Below are positions 42,005 through 51,795 of a stretch of DNA of 64,000 nucleotides, piece after piece. Every line of letters starts with the position of its first letter. Position 1 is the first letter of the stretch. Below the pieces are notes generated by a model that did not search any database, was not told the origin of the DNA, and saw only the letters and a program-made list of their open reading frames with translations. The DNA is from a bacterium (GTDB lineage Bacteria; Patescibacteria; Microgenomatia; UBA1400; UBA12108): contig JAJYKS010000001.1 in assembly GCA_021788365.1 (NCBI GenBank), positions 160,485-224,484 on the forward strand. Reading direction: 5' to 3'. The position numbers were made by a program, and so were the translations under genes.

Positions 42005-43320
42005 TGGGCTACACGGGTGAGCGTTTCGTCACGCCCTAAGATGAGCATGGACTCTGTCAGGGGTGGTGATACCTTGGCGCCGGTTGTGGCGAGGCGGAGC
42101 GCGGCGAAGAAACCCATATTCTTCCAGCTATTGGCTTTGACACTTTCTAGCAATTTTGTTTCTATTCCCTCTTTTGTCCAGTCGCAGGTTTTCAGGACTA
42201 CTTCTGCCACTTTGAGGTAGGATTTGTCTTCGCCAGATAGCGTGACTCCCACGGGGCGTGTGAAAAAGAAGTTGGCGAGGGTGGCAAAATCGGACAGTAG
42301 TGAGATGCGTGTTTTTACCAGGGGGATGATTTGAAGAAGGAGCTTGTCACTTGCATCTTTCGGTGCTTGTTGCCGTATAAATGGAAGGAGTTCTTCGTCG
42401 CTTTTCTTGCGAAGATACTGCCCATTGAACCATTTGAGCTTGTCCAAAAAGAAACGTGGATTGGCATCCTGAAAACCTTTTGCGTCAAAGTGCTCAACCA
42501 ATTCAGGTAGAGTGAAGAGTTCGCGATTGTCTTTTGGCGCCCAGCCGAGAAGTGCGACAAAGTTGAGTAGCGCCTCGGGTAGATATCCCTGTTCTAAAAA
42601 TTGTTCGCAGAAGACAGAGTCACGGCGCTTGCTTAGTTTTTTACCAGTCTCTGCGGACAGAATGTCGGTGAGATGGCCTATTTTTGGCATGTCGCCGCCA
42701 AGATACTTCAACACTAAAAGGTGAATGGGTGTGGACGGGAGCCAGTCGTGCCCACGAAGGATGTGTGTCACCTTCATATCCAGGTCGTCCACCATCGCGG
42801 CCAAAGCGTAGGTGGGGAAGCGGTCGGATTTGAGGAGGGTGGCGTCGTAGACCGTATTACTATCCCAACTTATGTCTTTTTTGTGGGCAAAGTCATGGTA
42901 GGAAATCGTTTCGTTGTCGGGTACGCGCAATTTAATGGCGCCACTCGTGAGATTCTTGTCTCGGCATGGATCGCGGAGTACCGTAGAGTATCCGTCTGTA
43001 TGGGCGTTCCGCGCCTCACACTGGCAATAGAAGGCGTGGCCTTCCTCGACTAGTTTCTCTGCTGCTTTTTGGTATATGCCTGATTTCTGCCTCTCGGATT
43101 GGATATAGAATTCGTCCCACTGGAGGCCAAATTTTTGCAGAATTTTCTGTAGCGCCTCCGTTGCACCCGCTACCTCGCGTTTTTGATCGGTATCTTCGAT
43201 GCGCAGGATAAAATCGCCACCATCATGCTTCGCGAGCGCGTAGGCATAGAGCGCGGTACGAAGACCTCCAATGTGGAGGAAACCTGTCGGGGACGGAGCA
43301 AAACGTGTGCGAACAACCAT
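41989..43320 (-). CDS. gltX: Glutamyl-tRNA synthetase
   Basis: 443 aa class I synthetase: HIGH-type FAPSPTGFLHIGGLRTALY at the N-terminus, KLSKRRDS as KMSKS loop (about 245), and a C-terminal helical anticodon domain. CQCEARNAH fills the zinc-motif region. With an AspRS of the non-discriminating type and no GlnRS here, it may also charge tRNA-Gln for transamidation (inference). The start at 43320 is the canonical MVVRTRFAPSPTG. Confidence 0.95.
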   Translation of the reverse strand: MVVRTRFAPSPTGFLHIGGLRTALYAYALAKHDGGDFILRIEDTDQKREVAGATEALQKILQKFGLQWDEFYIQSERQKSGIYQKAAEKLVEEGHAFYCQCEARNAHTDGYSTVLRDPCRDKNLTSGAIKLRVPDNETISYHDFAHKKDISWDSNTVYDATLLKSDRFPTYALAAMVDDLDMKVTHILRGHDWLPSTPIHLLVLKYLGGDMPKIGHLTDILSAETGKKLSKRRDSVFCEQFLEQGYLPEALLNFVALLGWAPKDNRELFTLPELVEHFDAKGFQDANPRFFLDKLKWFNGQYLRKKSDEELLPFIRQQAPKDASDKLLLQIIPLVKTRISLLSDFATLANFFFTRPVGVTLSGEDKSYLKVAEVVLKTCDWTKEGIETKLLESVKANSWKNMGFFAALRLATTGAKVSPPLTESMLILGRDETLTRVAQGLSR

Positions 43321-43342
43321 GAAGGTATTATATACTAGACGT

Positions 43343-44392
43343 ATGTCCCAGCTCTCAGATGTTGCAGCGGTATCACGGAAAGCCATACGGTATGGGGCAG
43401 TTGCACTCGTTGTGCTTATCGTCGGGCGCGTGATCTTGACTGCTGCCGTTGCTTATTGGAAGCAGCTCCACCCCCCTCCCCCGCCACCACCGGACGTGAA
43501 GTTCGGCAAATTGCCTAAACTCGAGTTTCCCCAAGTTGATCAGCCAAAGTTGACTTACAGCTTACAGACGGCAACCGGCGGCCTCCCTACATCGCTACCT
43601 GGCCAATACAAAGTGTTCTTTATGCCTATAAAGAAGCCTAGCCTGCTTGCGTATGACAACGCCAAGAGTGTCGCCAACCGACTGGATTTTATTCAGGATC
43701 CGAAGAAGCTATCGGATACCGACTACCGGTGGGATAGCAGTAGCCCGGTACCGTCCAGCTTGACCATGAACATTATCACCGGCGCGTTTATCATGGATCG
43801 CACATGGCAGAATGACTCCTCCTACCTCGTCCCCACCCTCTATTACACGGATAGTCAGGCCGTGGACCGCACCTTTAATCTACTCTCTACCGTAGACCTT
43901 CTCCCCGACGACATAAAGACTGGGACAAACACCATTGGATACCTCAAGGGAGATAAGGGACAACTTGTGTCGGCGGTGTCACTTTCGCAGTCCGATTTTA
44001 TCCAAGTGAATCTGTACCGGCAGGAGGTGGACAACACCCCCTGTGTCTACCCGTGGACGACTCGAGGGCCGATCACTGCTATACTCGCTCTCCAGCGAGA
44101 AGACGGGAAACAATTTATACACTTGGATTACGATTATTTTCCGGTAGATACTTCGACAACGGCTGTCTATCCCTTGATTACCCCAGCCGATGCATACGCA
44201 CGTCTACAAAAAGGACAGTCATTCATCGCTGGAGTAAAACCGTCCGCTACTTCTGTTACTATTACCGATGTCTCACTTGCCTACTACGACTCTGATACGC
44301 CACAACAATACTTGCAGCCGGTGTACGTCTTTAAGGGAGATAACGATTTTACGGCATATGTGCAGGCGGTAGATGGCGCGTGGGTACAGTAG
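43343..44392 (+). CDS. Membrane-anchored hypothetical protein with Pro-rich stalk
   Basis: 349 aa. One transmembrane helix (about 20-42, AVALVVLIVGRVILTAAVAYW), a Pro-only stretch HPPPPPPPD, then an extracytoplasmic domain of about 290 residues of beta character with no motif I know. Divergent from gltX with 22 bp between them; TATACT (43331-43336) lies 6 nt before the ATG. Confidence 0.7.
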   Translation: MSQLSDVAAVSRKAIRYGAVALVVLIVGRVILTAAVAYWKQLHPPPPPPPDVKFGKLPKLEFPQVDQPKLTYSLQTATGGLPTSLPGQYKVFFMPIKKPSLLAYDNAKSVANRLDFIQDPKKLSDTDYRWDSSSPVPSSLTMNIITGAFIMDRTWQNDSSYLVPTLYYTDSQAVDRTFNLLSTVDLLPDDIKTGTNTIGYLKGDKGQLVSAVSLSQSDFIQVNLYRQEVDNTPCVYPWTTRGPITAILALQREDGKQFIHLDYDYFPVDTSTTAVYPLITPADAYARLQKGQSFIAGVKPSATSVTITDVSLAYYDSDTPQQYLQPVYVFKGDNDFTAYVQAVDGAWVQ

Positions 44393-44412
44393 CGTTAGCA
44401 GTATACGGTTGC

Positions 44413-45702
44413 TTATGGGCGTAAGCGCTTGACGTCTCTCGGAAGGAACGTGGCTTCTTTGACGCTGGCGAGTCCCAGTATCTGCGCAACTAGGCGGCCT
44501 GGCCCCATGCCCACACCTCCATGCGGTGGACAGCCATACTTGAAGAAGTTGAAGTAGTCGGCAAGCGACGCTTCGGTGAGACCTTTTTCTGCTGCTTGCT
44601 TAACCAAAACATCGTAGCGATGTTCCCGCTGCGCACCAGTTGTTATTTCAACGCCCTTATATAGTAGGTCAAATCCTTTTGTCAGACCGGTTTTCTCGTC
44701 CCGCATATGGTAGAACGCGCGGGTCTCTGGTGGATAATCTGTCACAAATACAAAGTCGCTGCCTGTTTCCTCTTTTACCAGCTTTCCTATACCCCGCTCT
44801 TCGTCGGGTGAGAGGTCTCCATTTTTTTCACTCGTAATGCCTGCTGCTTTAAGTTTGGTTTTTATCTCGGCAAGTGAGAGGCGGACGAATGGTACCATGA
44901 TATCTTCGTCTATAAGCCCTGCCTCTTTTAATTTTCTAAATCCAGATTTTAGCAGCGCTTCTTCTTCGTCCATCACATCGTGGTGAGAATCGATGAATGC
45001 AAATTCCATGTCCCAGCCGGTGAACTCTGTCATGTGGCGGGTGGTGAATGAAAGCTCAGCTCTAAATACTGGCCCCACCATAAATACTTTCTCGAATCCC
45101 GAGGCCATCGCCATCTGCTTGTAAAATTGCGGCGACTGAGCTAGGTATGCCTCTCGATCAAAATATTTGACCTCAAATACTTCGGCTCCCGACTCGCTCG
45201 GCGCACTCATAAATGCGGGGGCGTACAGTTGGGTGTATCCGTGTGACGTCCAATATTCCCGGAAGCCTACTTCGAGAGCGTTCCATACCGCGAAGATTTT
45301 GTGTGATTCTGATTTTCTCAGATCTAGCCAGCGCCAATCAAAACGATTGGTGACGTCTACCTCGGCTGCACCCTTTTCTGCTGCAACTGGTATCGGCAGT
45401 ACAGGATCTGCGGCAGACAAGATCGCGATGTTTTCACCCTCAATCTCAAAGCCCTCGGGGACCTGTTTGGCCTCTTTGCAAAGACCTGTGACTTTTATTA
45501 CCGATTCTGTTGCTAGCGATTTTACCACTCTGAAGGCCTCACTATTTCCACCCAATACTACAATTTGTACGGAACCTGATTCGTCTCGAAGGCGCAAGAA
45601 GGCAATCTTACCTTGGTTGCGTATGGTGTGTACGAAGCCGGCAACGACGACTGTGCTGCCGACGTGTGACGATAGATTTTTAGCCATAACACGATTTTTC
45701 AT
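44413..45702 (-). CDS. aspS: Aspartyl-tRNA synthetase, archaeal/non-discriminating type
   Basis: 429 aa class II synthetase: OB-fold anticodon domain (VVVAGFVHTIRNQGKIAFLRLRD), motif 2 VFRAELSFTTRHMTEFTGWDMEFAF, motif 3 GGVGMGPGRLVAQIL. The bacterial GAD insertion is absent, so it matches the compact archaeal-type AspRS, often able to make Asp-tRNA-Asn for GatCAB. A T-box leader precedes it. GGGAGGT site (45709-45715) and the ATG at 45702 define the start. Confidence 0.92.
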   Translation of the reverse strand: MKNRVMAKNLSSHVGSTVVVAGFVHTIRNQGKIAFLRLRDESGSVQIVVLGGNSEAFRVVKSLATESVIKVTGLCKEAKQVPEGFEIEGENIAILSAADPVLPIPVAAEKGAAEVDVTNRFDWRWLDLRKSESHKIFAVWNALEVGFREYWTSHGYTQLYAPAFMSAPSESGAEVFEVKYFDREAYLAQSPQFYKQMAMASGFEKVFMVGPVFRAELSFTTRHMTEFTGWDMEFAFIDSHHDVMDEEEALLKSGFRKLKEAGLIDEDIMVPFVRLSLAEIKTKLKAAGITSEKNGDLSPDEERGIGKLVKEETGSDFVFVTDYPPETRAFYHMRDEKTGLTKGFDLLYKGVEITTGAQREHRYDVLVKQAAEKGLTEASLADYFNFFKYGCPPHGGVGMGPGRLVAQILGLASVKEATFLPRDVKRLRP

Positions 45703-45720
45703 ATTACCTCCCTTTATACA

Positions 45721-45852
45721 TAAAAACCGCCCAGAGACCTTGCAAAAGGGTCTATTGGACGGTGCCACCTTTACCTTCCGCCGATTGGCGGACTTACCCT
45801 GCTATTACGGGCTTACCCGGTTCCAGCTCATCGTTTGTCGGACGATTCGAGC
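45721..45852 (-). promoter_or_regulatory. T-box riboswitch leader of aspS
   Basis: On the minus strand: AAAGG (45772-45768) pairs with CCTTT (45749-45745); bulge TGGCACC (45767-45761) is the exact T-box consensus with N = C, matching discriminator G of tRNA-Asp; helix GTC/GAC (45760-45758/45752-45750). The terminator is CCGTCC ... GGGCGG (45762-45727) then TTTTT. An upstream hairpin (45852-45826) has loop CCGACAA containing GAC, a possible Asp specifier. The whole leader is short, with a reduced stem I. Confidence 0.8.
45722..45762 (-). terminator. T-box intrinsic terminator of aspS leader
   Basis: CCGTCCAATAGACC pairs with GGTCTCTGGGCGG around a CTTTTGCAA loop and is followed by TTTTT on the minus strand. 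The 5' arm overlaps the antiterminator. Confidence 0.85.
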
Positions 45853-45883
45853 GCTGTTATTAACTGACGCGAGGATAGCAGGA

Positions 45884-46867
45884 TTAATTTGTGGTGTCAA
45901 TGTTTTCCCAGGTATGGTGCGCATAGGCCCAATCTATCAATGCCTTTGTGTCTCCGAAACGATCGGTGGAACCAAGAACTACCGAGATTATTTTGTGTCC
46001 ATCACGACTCACATACGACACCAGACACTCGCCAGCATTTTCTGTCCACCCTGTTTTTAGCCCTAACAAACCGGGAATGTTCCCGAGGAGTTTATCGGTT
46101 GATTCCAGGTGGTGCATGATTTTCCCCGTCTCGTCTGTTACCGTTATGGCTGGGGTGCTGACAATCTTGGCAATTACCGGGTTTTCCATGGCGACTTTTG
46201 CAAGAGTTGCCAAATCTCTCGCTGTCGTTTCATGTCCTATCTGCTCCACGCCAGATGGGTTTTTGTAGTGAGTACCAGAGAGATGTAGTGCTCTAGCTTT
46301 TTGATTCATGGCTTCGACAAAGGCGTCGTATCCACGGGGATAGTTGTCGGCGAGGGCCAGCGCGGCATCGTTGCCCGAGGGAATCAGCAGTCCGTAGAGG
46401 AGATTTTGCACGGAGATATGCTCGCCTTTTTTAAGTTTCATGGATGAACCTATCGCATGATCCTCCACTTTTACTTCTAGCGGTATGCTGAGATCCTTGT
46501 ACGTATCGAGTGCTACCAATGCTGTCATGATTTTTGTTGTGGAAGCCGGCAACATTGGCATATCGGCGTTATGTTCATATAGTATAGTTTTTGAGTCTGC
46601 GTCTTGTACCATGACCGCTCGTGCAAAGGTTGCAGGGGCGGGTGTGCCATCCGACGCTGGATAGGGGGATGGAGTCATAAGTTGGGGAAGAACGATTATT
46701 TTCTCATGATGCACGCCAATTGTTTGTGGCGCGTCTGGACCGGGGTACATAAAGGCGAGCACGAGACAACTCGTCGCAAAGATTATGCGAGAAATCGGGA
46801 GTTTTTTGTTTTTAGATTTCCACGTGTTGTGCAACCAATTGGACGGTTTCACGATCCCTCCATACAT
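45884..46867 (-). CDS. D-alanyl-D-alanine carboxypeptidase (S11 family)
   Basis: 327 aa. Penicillin-binding motifs: SxxK in ASTTKIMTAL, SxN in SGNDAALALA, KTG in LKTGWTENAG. N-terminal hydrophobic segment (ISRIIFATSCLVLAFMYPG) is a signal anchor. It trims the terminal D-Ala from peptidoglycan stems outside the membrane. The start overlaps the 3' end of recJ by 56 bp; a GTG at 46852 after GGAGGG is an alternative. Confidence 0.92.
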   Translation of the reverse strand: MYGGIVKPSNWLHNTWKSKNKKLPISRIIFATSCLVLAFMYPGPDAPQTIGVHHEKIIVLPQLMTPSPYPASDGTPAPATFARAVMVQDADSKTILYEHNADMPMLPASTTKIMTALVALDTYKDLSIPLEVKVEDHAIGSSMKLKKGEHISVQNLLYGLLIPSGNDAALALADNYPRGYDAFVEAMNQKARALHLSGTHYKNPSGVEQIGHETTARDLATLAKVAMENPVIAKIVSTPAITVTDETGKIMHHLESTDKLLGNIPGLLGLKTGWTENAGECLVSYVSRDGHKIISVVLGSTDRFGDTKALIDWAYAHHTWENIDTTN

Positions 46868-48476
46868 TTACTTCTACCGTACCAACCAGTTCTTTTATCA
46901 AACTCAATGGGTGGGCAGCTTCACCGTTGAACCATATCACATCCTTGGTGATACCGTCATTTTCTATCACTAATTTGCGATGATTACCATTTTTACCTAC
47001 CTTGCGATCTTCGAGGACGCGTACATCCCGCAACAGGAAACGGGGTTTGGGATTTCCCATGCCGTATGGCTCGAGTGAGTGGAGCATATGGGCGAGTGAG
47101 AAGGTTACTTGGCGCGGAGTTATCTCTATATCGGCAGCAACCTGCTTTACCAAGAGTTTCTTGTCTATGATTTTGTCTGCCAAGGCGTAGAGCTTGTGTT
47201 TTAGTTCTGGAATGTCACGAGCTAACAAACTAAAACCTGCCGCACCGGCGTGCCCGCCAAGACCAGTGAAGATGTCGGGAACCTGGCGCAGCAGTTTGGT
47301 AATGTCTATCCCTGGGAGGGAACGTGCAGAACCCTTAGCCGTCTCACCTCGAATACTTATAACTATTGCCGGTTTGTTTACTTTTTCCATAATTTTTCCG
47401 GCCACGAGACCGATAACCCCTTCGTGATACTCGGGAGAGTCTATGACAACAATGTTGTGTGGAAAGCGGCCGGACAGCGCTTGTTCTATGGCTGTGTCTG
47501 TTAGTGCTTGACGCTCTTTGTTGTGTCCCTCTATGATTCTTGCCAGTTTTTCGGCAGATTCAACCGAAGTAGTACAGAGCAGGCGCAACGCATCGAGCGG
47601 GTTGGCAAGTCGACCGGCAGCGTTCAAGCGCGGGGCTATACCAAAACTCACGTCGTACGTAGTCATTTCTTTTCCGGTCATACCGGATAGGTCGTACAAA
47701 CTCTTTAGACCGGGGTGTGTTGCACGGGACAGAAGGCGCAGACCCATCGTAACAATTGCTCGGTTTACGTCTGTTAGCGGCATCATGTCGGCTACAATAC
47801 CAATGGTCGCAATATCGATGAGCGATTTTGCTACTGCACTTTCTTTGTCTATGTACATGGCGACTATCCAGGCGATACCGGCGCCGGAGGTACGGGTTGT
47901 GTGGACGACACAATCAGCGGTTGGCAGTTTTTTATCTGGCAGGTGATGATCTGTTATAACCACTGTCACCCCTTTTTCTTTCAGCATCGCGACTGCCTGA
48001 TTTGCCACAATGCCGTTGTCTACTGTTATTACCAATTTGGGGGAGAAATCTGGGTAAACCGTATCTTTCCATGCAGTGCCATCTTCTATATCTTGCACTG
48101 CCGCAGCCGATAGACCATACCCATGCCGCACTCTATCGGGGATAAACGGCAAAACACGCGCATCGGTACCCTGTGCCATAGATGCAAGTGTGCGCCACAT
48201 AACTGTCGTGGCGGTAACGCCGTCAGCGTCGTAGTCGCCGAAAACAAGAATATCCTTCCCCCTTTTTATCGCGTCTTCGAGAAGCTCTGCCGTTTTTCTG
48301 AGTGATTTTTCTGGTATACCGGCATTTTTTACCAGGTAATCGAGTGTAGGCGCTGGTGGGTGGAGGAAGGCGTCCATTTCCTTTTCACTAATGAAGCCAC
48401 GATTTGTCAGTATGGCGCTCATAATATCTTCAGCCGAGCGACTTTTCTCGAGTGGTATCCGCGGGATGACTGTCAT
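46812..48476 (-). CDS. recJ: Single-stranded-DNA exonuclease RecJ
   Basis: 554 aa. DHH-type motifs VFGDYDADGVTAT, TVDNGI and DHHLPDK (Asp/His metal ligands), DHHA1 motif GLGGHAGAAGFSL, and a C-terminal OB part. It degrades ssDNA 5'-3' in recombination and repair. The ATG at 48476 was chosen since TACAAT (minus, 48483-48488) lies 6 nt before it. Confidence 0.93.
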   Translation of the reverse strand: MTVIPRIPLEKSRSAEDIMSAILTNRGFISEKEMDAFLHPPAPTLDYLVKNAGIPEKSLRKTAELLEDAIKRGKDILVFGDYDADGVTATTVMWRTLASMAQGTDARVLPFIPDRVRHGYGLSAAAVQDIEDGTAWKDTVYPDFSPKLVITVDNGIVANQAVAMLKEKGVTVVITDHHLPDKKLPTADCVVHTTRTSGAGIAWIVAMYIDKESAVAKSLIDIATIGIVADMMPLTDVNRAIVTMGLRLLSRATHPGLKSLYDLSGMTGKEMTTYDVSFGIAPRLNAAGRLANPLDALRLLCTTSVESAEKLARIIEGHNKERQALTDTAIEQALSGRFPHNIVVIDSPEYHEGVIGLVAGKIMEKVNKPAIVISIRGETAKGSARSLPGIDITKLLRQVPDIFTGLGGHAGAAGFSLLARDIPELKHKLYALADKIIDKKLLVKQVAADIEITPRQVTFSLAHMLHSLEPYGMGNPKPRFLLRDVRVLEDRKVGKNGNHRKLVIENDGITKDVIWFNGEAAHPLSLIKELVGTVEVNVWRDRETVQLVAQHVEI

Positions 48477-48517
48477 GTGACAATTGTACACTCCGCCTGG
48501 CTGATATAATGATTTTT

Positions 48518-49918
48518 ATGAAGCTCGTACTCCATCCGCTCGCCGCAGAAATTGTGAAGACGCTCGAGACACATGACCACGAGGCCTGGATTGTGGGCGG
48601 AGCTGTGCGCGATCTCTTACTTAATCTCCCATCCTACGACTGGGACGTGACGACCTCCGCGACGCCTGAGGAGATAACTCCCCTCTTTCCCGAATCTTTT
48701 TACGATAACGAATACGGAACCGTGAAGGTTGCGGGAAAACATCTACGCGAGCAGTTTGGGGTGGGAAGCGATGACGACGATGATCTTCTCTTTGACATCA
48801 CCACGTATCGTTCGGAGTCTGAGTACAGTGACAAGCGGCGACCAGATAGCGTGGTGTGGGGAAAGTCAGTCGAAGAAGATTTGAGGAGACGAGACTTTAC
48901 CATAAATGCTATCGCGTTACGTGTGATTCACGATTCACGATTCAAGATTCAAGAAAAATACGATGTAGAACTAGTGGATCCCTATGACGGTCAGCGTGAT
49001 ATAGAGCAGAACGTGATACGAGCCGTGGGCGACCCTGCCGAGCGATTTGAGGAAGATGCTCTGCGCATCATGCGGGCGATACGAATAGCAGCACAACTTG
49101 GATTCACTATAGAGCCAGCGACATTCACGGCACTTACTAGCAAGGTACCAAATCTGCGCCACGTTTCGTGGGAGCGCATAGGTGCCGAGACTATGAAGCT
49201 TCTATCCACCGATCATGCAGCTGATGGAGTGCTCCTCATGGCTTCGACCGGTATTCTCGACATTGTGATGCCGGAGCTACTCTTGGCTAAAGGTGTCGCT
49301 CAAGCGGGACACCATATTTATGATGTATTCACCCACTCTGTCGAGGCACTCCGCGCCTGTCCATCACCCGACCCTGTCGTGCGGCTTGCTACCCTCCTCC
49401 ACGACGTGGATAAGCCAACAGTAGCCAAGGCGCAGGGTGTGCGCGGTGTCACCTTCTATAACCACGAAGTAGTGGGGGCCCGGACGGCAAAGCGCATCGC
49501 TGACCGGCTGCGGCTCCCCAAGCGCGACCAAGATCGGATTTTTACCCTCGTTCGCTGGCATATGTTTCATTACGAGCCAAAGTTAACTGATTCCGCCATC
49601 CGTCGCTTTATACGCCGAGTGGGGAAGGAAAATATCCATGATATGATGGCTCTTCGCGTAGGCGATCGAGTGGGTGGTGGATCCCGCGCTACGAGCTGGC
49701 GTCTTACCGAACTTCAGAAGCGAATTGGCGAACAGTTTTATGAACCGCTCTCACTTAAAGATCTCCTGGTGAACGGCGCCGATGTCATGCGGATACTCAA
49801 CATTAAGCCTTCTCGCAAAGTTGGCGAGATCCTCAATGCTTTGTTTGAGGAAATTCTTGATGACCCCGCAAAAAATACAAAAGAGTATTTGGAAAAACGG
49901 ATAGGCGAACTGAAATGA
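48518..49918 (+). CDS. cca: CCA-adding tRNA nucleotidyltransferase with HD domain
   Basis: 466 aa. Head domain AWIVGGAVRDLLLNLPSYDWDVTTSATPEE (G-G-x-VRD and DxD), RRDFTINAIA, neck/body helices, and a C-terminal HD domain LATLLHDVDKPTVAKAQG. It repairs or adds CCA at tRNA 3' ends. A GATTCAM heptamer array (48925-48952) is inserted in frame after the NAIA motif. ATG 48518 is used because TATAAT (48505-48510) is 7 nt upstream and overlaps the earlier ATG. Confidence 0.92.
   Translation: MKLVLHPLAAEIVKTLETHDHEAWIVGGAVRDLLLNLPSYDWDVTTSATPEEITPLFPESFYDNEYGTVKVAGKHLREQFGVGSDDDDDLLFDITTYRSESEYSDKRRPDSVVWGKSVEEDLRRRDFTINAIALRVIHDSRFKIQEKYDVELVDPYDGQRDIEQNVIRAVGDPAERFEEDALRIMRAIRIAAQLGFTIEPATFTALTSKVPNLRHVSWERIGAETMKLLSTDHAADGVLLMASTGILDIVMPELLLAKGVAQAGHHIYDVFTHSVEALRACPSPDPVVRLATLLHDVDKPTVAKAQGVRGVTFYNHEVVGARTAKRIADRLRLPKRDQDRIFTLVRWHMFHYEPKLTDSAIRRFIRRVGKENIHDMMALRVGDRVGGGSRATSWRLTELQKRIGEQFYEPLSLKDLLVNGADVMRILNIKPSRKVGEILNALFEEILDDPAKNTKEYLEKRIGELK
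48925..48952 (+). repeat. Four GATTCAM heptamers inside cca
   Basis: GATTCAC twice then GATTCAA twice, head to tail, 28 nt. It encodes about nine residues (IHDSRFKIQ) in a loop after RRDFTINAIA where family members are shorter. Confidence 0.75.
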
Positions 49919-50733
49919 AGATACTAATTCTCAACGATATACATTCAGGCGAAAGCCGAGAGTCTACCACACATCCTGGCACAATACGACAGGCAAATAC
50001 GGAGGCAGTGGTGAAACTTATGGAGTGTGTGGACATTTTCAATAATGAAAAATTTGATCTTGTGATAAATATGGGTGATGTTATTAGGGACGTGAAAGAC
50101 CACAATAAAGATTTCGCATTATTTAAGAACGTAATGCAAATATTTGCACGAATTAACGGTGAAAAAATATTTATCCCCGGAAACCATGAGCTGAGAACTC
50201 TCGGGCAAGCCGATTTTTCTACGGTTGCAGATCCATTAAATATTAACTCATCTCCGAGGGGGTATGTCGACATGGGAGAATATAGACTCTATTGGATAGA
50301 TAGCACCATGGGAGCAAATGATTTGGCGTCGGTCAGCGAAGAAACTATTAATTGGCTGAAGGATGTCATTGACCCATCTAGACAATCAATAATATTTAGC
50401 CACTATTCCATCGTTTCGCTCGACGGACTTGATAGTTTTTACTTCGATAAAGGATATAGGTATATGTCATATACTAATGGGTCGGAAGTAGCGGATTTAT
50501 TCAAGGGATCTAAATCGGTGGTTGCAATAAATGCTCACACACATATGTCTACATATAAAATATTGGGTAATGTACAGAGTGTGTCTGCCCTAGCGTTTTC
50601 GGAGAATATAACAGCACCTCAATATCCAGACTTAAATCCTGGTATTTATTCGTTGCTCATATTGGAAAAAGAGAAGAAATTATTTAAAAGTTATAGCGGT
50701 GGATACTGTTTTTTGAGCTTTGAACTCAGCTAG
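49915..50733 (+). CDS. Calcineurin-like metallophosphoesterase
   Basis: 272 aa. Motifs in order: ILNDIHSGES, NMGDVIRD, PGNHELR, FSHYSIVS, NAHTHMS give the dimetal site. Substrate unknown; no membrane segment. Its ATG overlaps the cca stop. The gene is more AT-rich than its neighbours. It overlaps the convergent pyrD by 8 bp. Confidence 0.88.
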   Translation: MKILILNDIHSGESRESTTHPGTIRQANTEAVVKLMECVDIFNNEKFDLVINMGDVIRDVKDHNKDFALFKNVMQIFARINGEKIFIPGNHELRTLGQADFSTVADPLNINSSPRGYVDMGEYRLYWIDSTMGANDLASVSEETINWLKDVIDPSRQSIIFSHYSIVSLDGLDSFYFDKGYRYMSYTNGSEVADLFKGSKSVVAINAHTHMSTYKILGNVQSVSALAFSENITAPQYPDLNPGIYSLLILEKEKKLFKSYSGGYCFLSFELS

Positions 50734-51793
50734 CGTCACCCGCAAGAGATTTGTTTATTTTCCCAATAAGCTGGGGGCCTTCGAAGATCATGCCGGTAAT
50801 AAGCTGAACCAAGTCGGCGCCGGCCGCGAATTTGGCGCGCACATCGGCCGTGGTGAAGACGCCGCCCACGCCGATGATGGCAATCTTCTTGCCAAATTTT
50901 TTGCGCGTGTGGGCGATCAATTTATTGGAGTTCGCGTAGACCGGGCGCCCGCTAAAGTTGCCCCTTAGGCCGACAACCTTCTCAATCTCGCCCCTATCGA
51001 ACGCGGGATTGTTTCTGTCTTTTACGAGGTTGGAGAAGATGAAACCGCGAATATTGTATTTCAGGGCGGTGGAGACGAGGGCGTCGGAGTCCACAAAACT
51101 TATTTCGCTCGGCATTTTGACAAAGATAGGAGGGAATAGTTTGAGAGCGGACACGGCCTTGCACAGCCGCGCGAAATTTTCGGGAGCATAAAACGTGCCG
51201 GTGACCGCCGTATTGGGACAGCTAATATTTAGCTCGAAATATTTTACATACTTACGCTTCGCGAAGAGCTTAAAAGTAGTTACATAATCGGCAATTGCCT
51301 TCGTGACCGTATTCACTTCCGGTACATTGGAGCTGCCCACGCTAAGACCGATGGTAGAGTGCGAGAGATTTTTTTTGTCTAGACGGGCGCGAACGGCACG
51401 GGCGCCCTCCGATTTAAACCCTTTGTTGACCAAAAGTGAGTGTGATTTCGGGAGGCGGGCGAGGCGGGGGGCGGCGTTGCCCGCGTATACCCTGGCGGTG
51501 ACGGTGCCAACGGTATTGAAGCCAAAACCAACAGAATGCATGACGGCGGCCATGTGCCCGTCATAGTCGAAGCCTGCGGAGAGGCCCACGGGATTATCAA
51601 ATTCGATGCCAAGGACGGTTTTTTTGAGCGAGGGGTGGCTATAGCGGAAGAAGGGGGCGACTAACCACGGCGTACGTTCAAGCCCCTCCCCTACTTTGGT
51701 AAAACCTTCGTGAACTACCTCGGGATCCATCATGAATAAGACTGGCTTGAGGAGAGAGTGGTAGGTGAAGTCGAAAAAGGGTGTGAATAGCAT
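50726..51793 (-). CDS. pyrD: Dihydroorotate dehydrogenase, class 2-like
   Basis: 355 aa. N-terminal amphipathic segment LLKPVLFMMDPEVVHEGFTKVGEG typical of membrane-bound class 2, then VGLSAGFDYDGHMAAVM and FELNISCPNT FMN/substrate loops, and IGVGGVFTTADVRAKFAAGADLVQL for FMN phosphate. It oxidises dihydroorotate in pyrimidine synthesis. The ATG at 51793 replaces a longer frame because class 2 members begin here. Confidence 0.9.
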   Translation of the reverse strand: MLFTPFFDFTYHSLLKPVLFMMDPEVVHEGFTKVGEGLERTPWLVAPFFRYSHPSLKKTVLGIEFDNPVGLSAGFDYDGHMAAVMHSVGFGFNTVGTVTARVYAGNAAPRLARLPKSHSLLVNKGFKSEGARAVRARLDKKNLSHSTIGLSVGSSNVPEVNTVTKAIADYVTTFKLFAKRKYVKYFELNISCPNTAVTGTFYAPENFARLCKAVSALKLFPPIFVKMPSEISFVDSDALVSTALKYNIRGFIFSNLVKDRNNPAFDRGEIEKVVGLRGNFSGRPVYANSNKLIAHTRKKFGKKIAIIGVGGVFTTADVRAKFAAGADLVQLITGMIFEGPQLIGKINKSLAGDAS

Positions 51794-51795
51794 AT

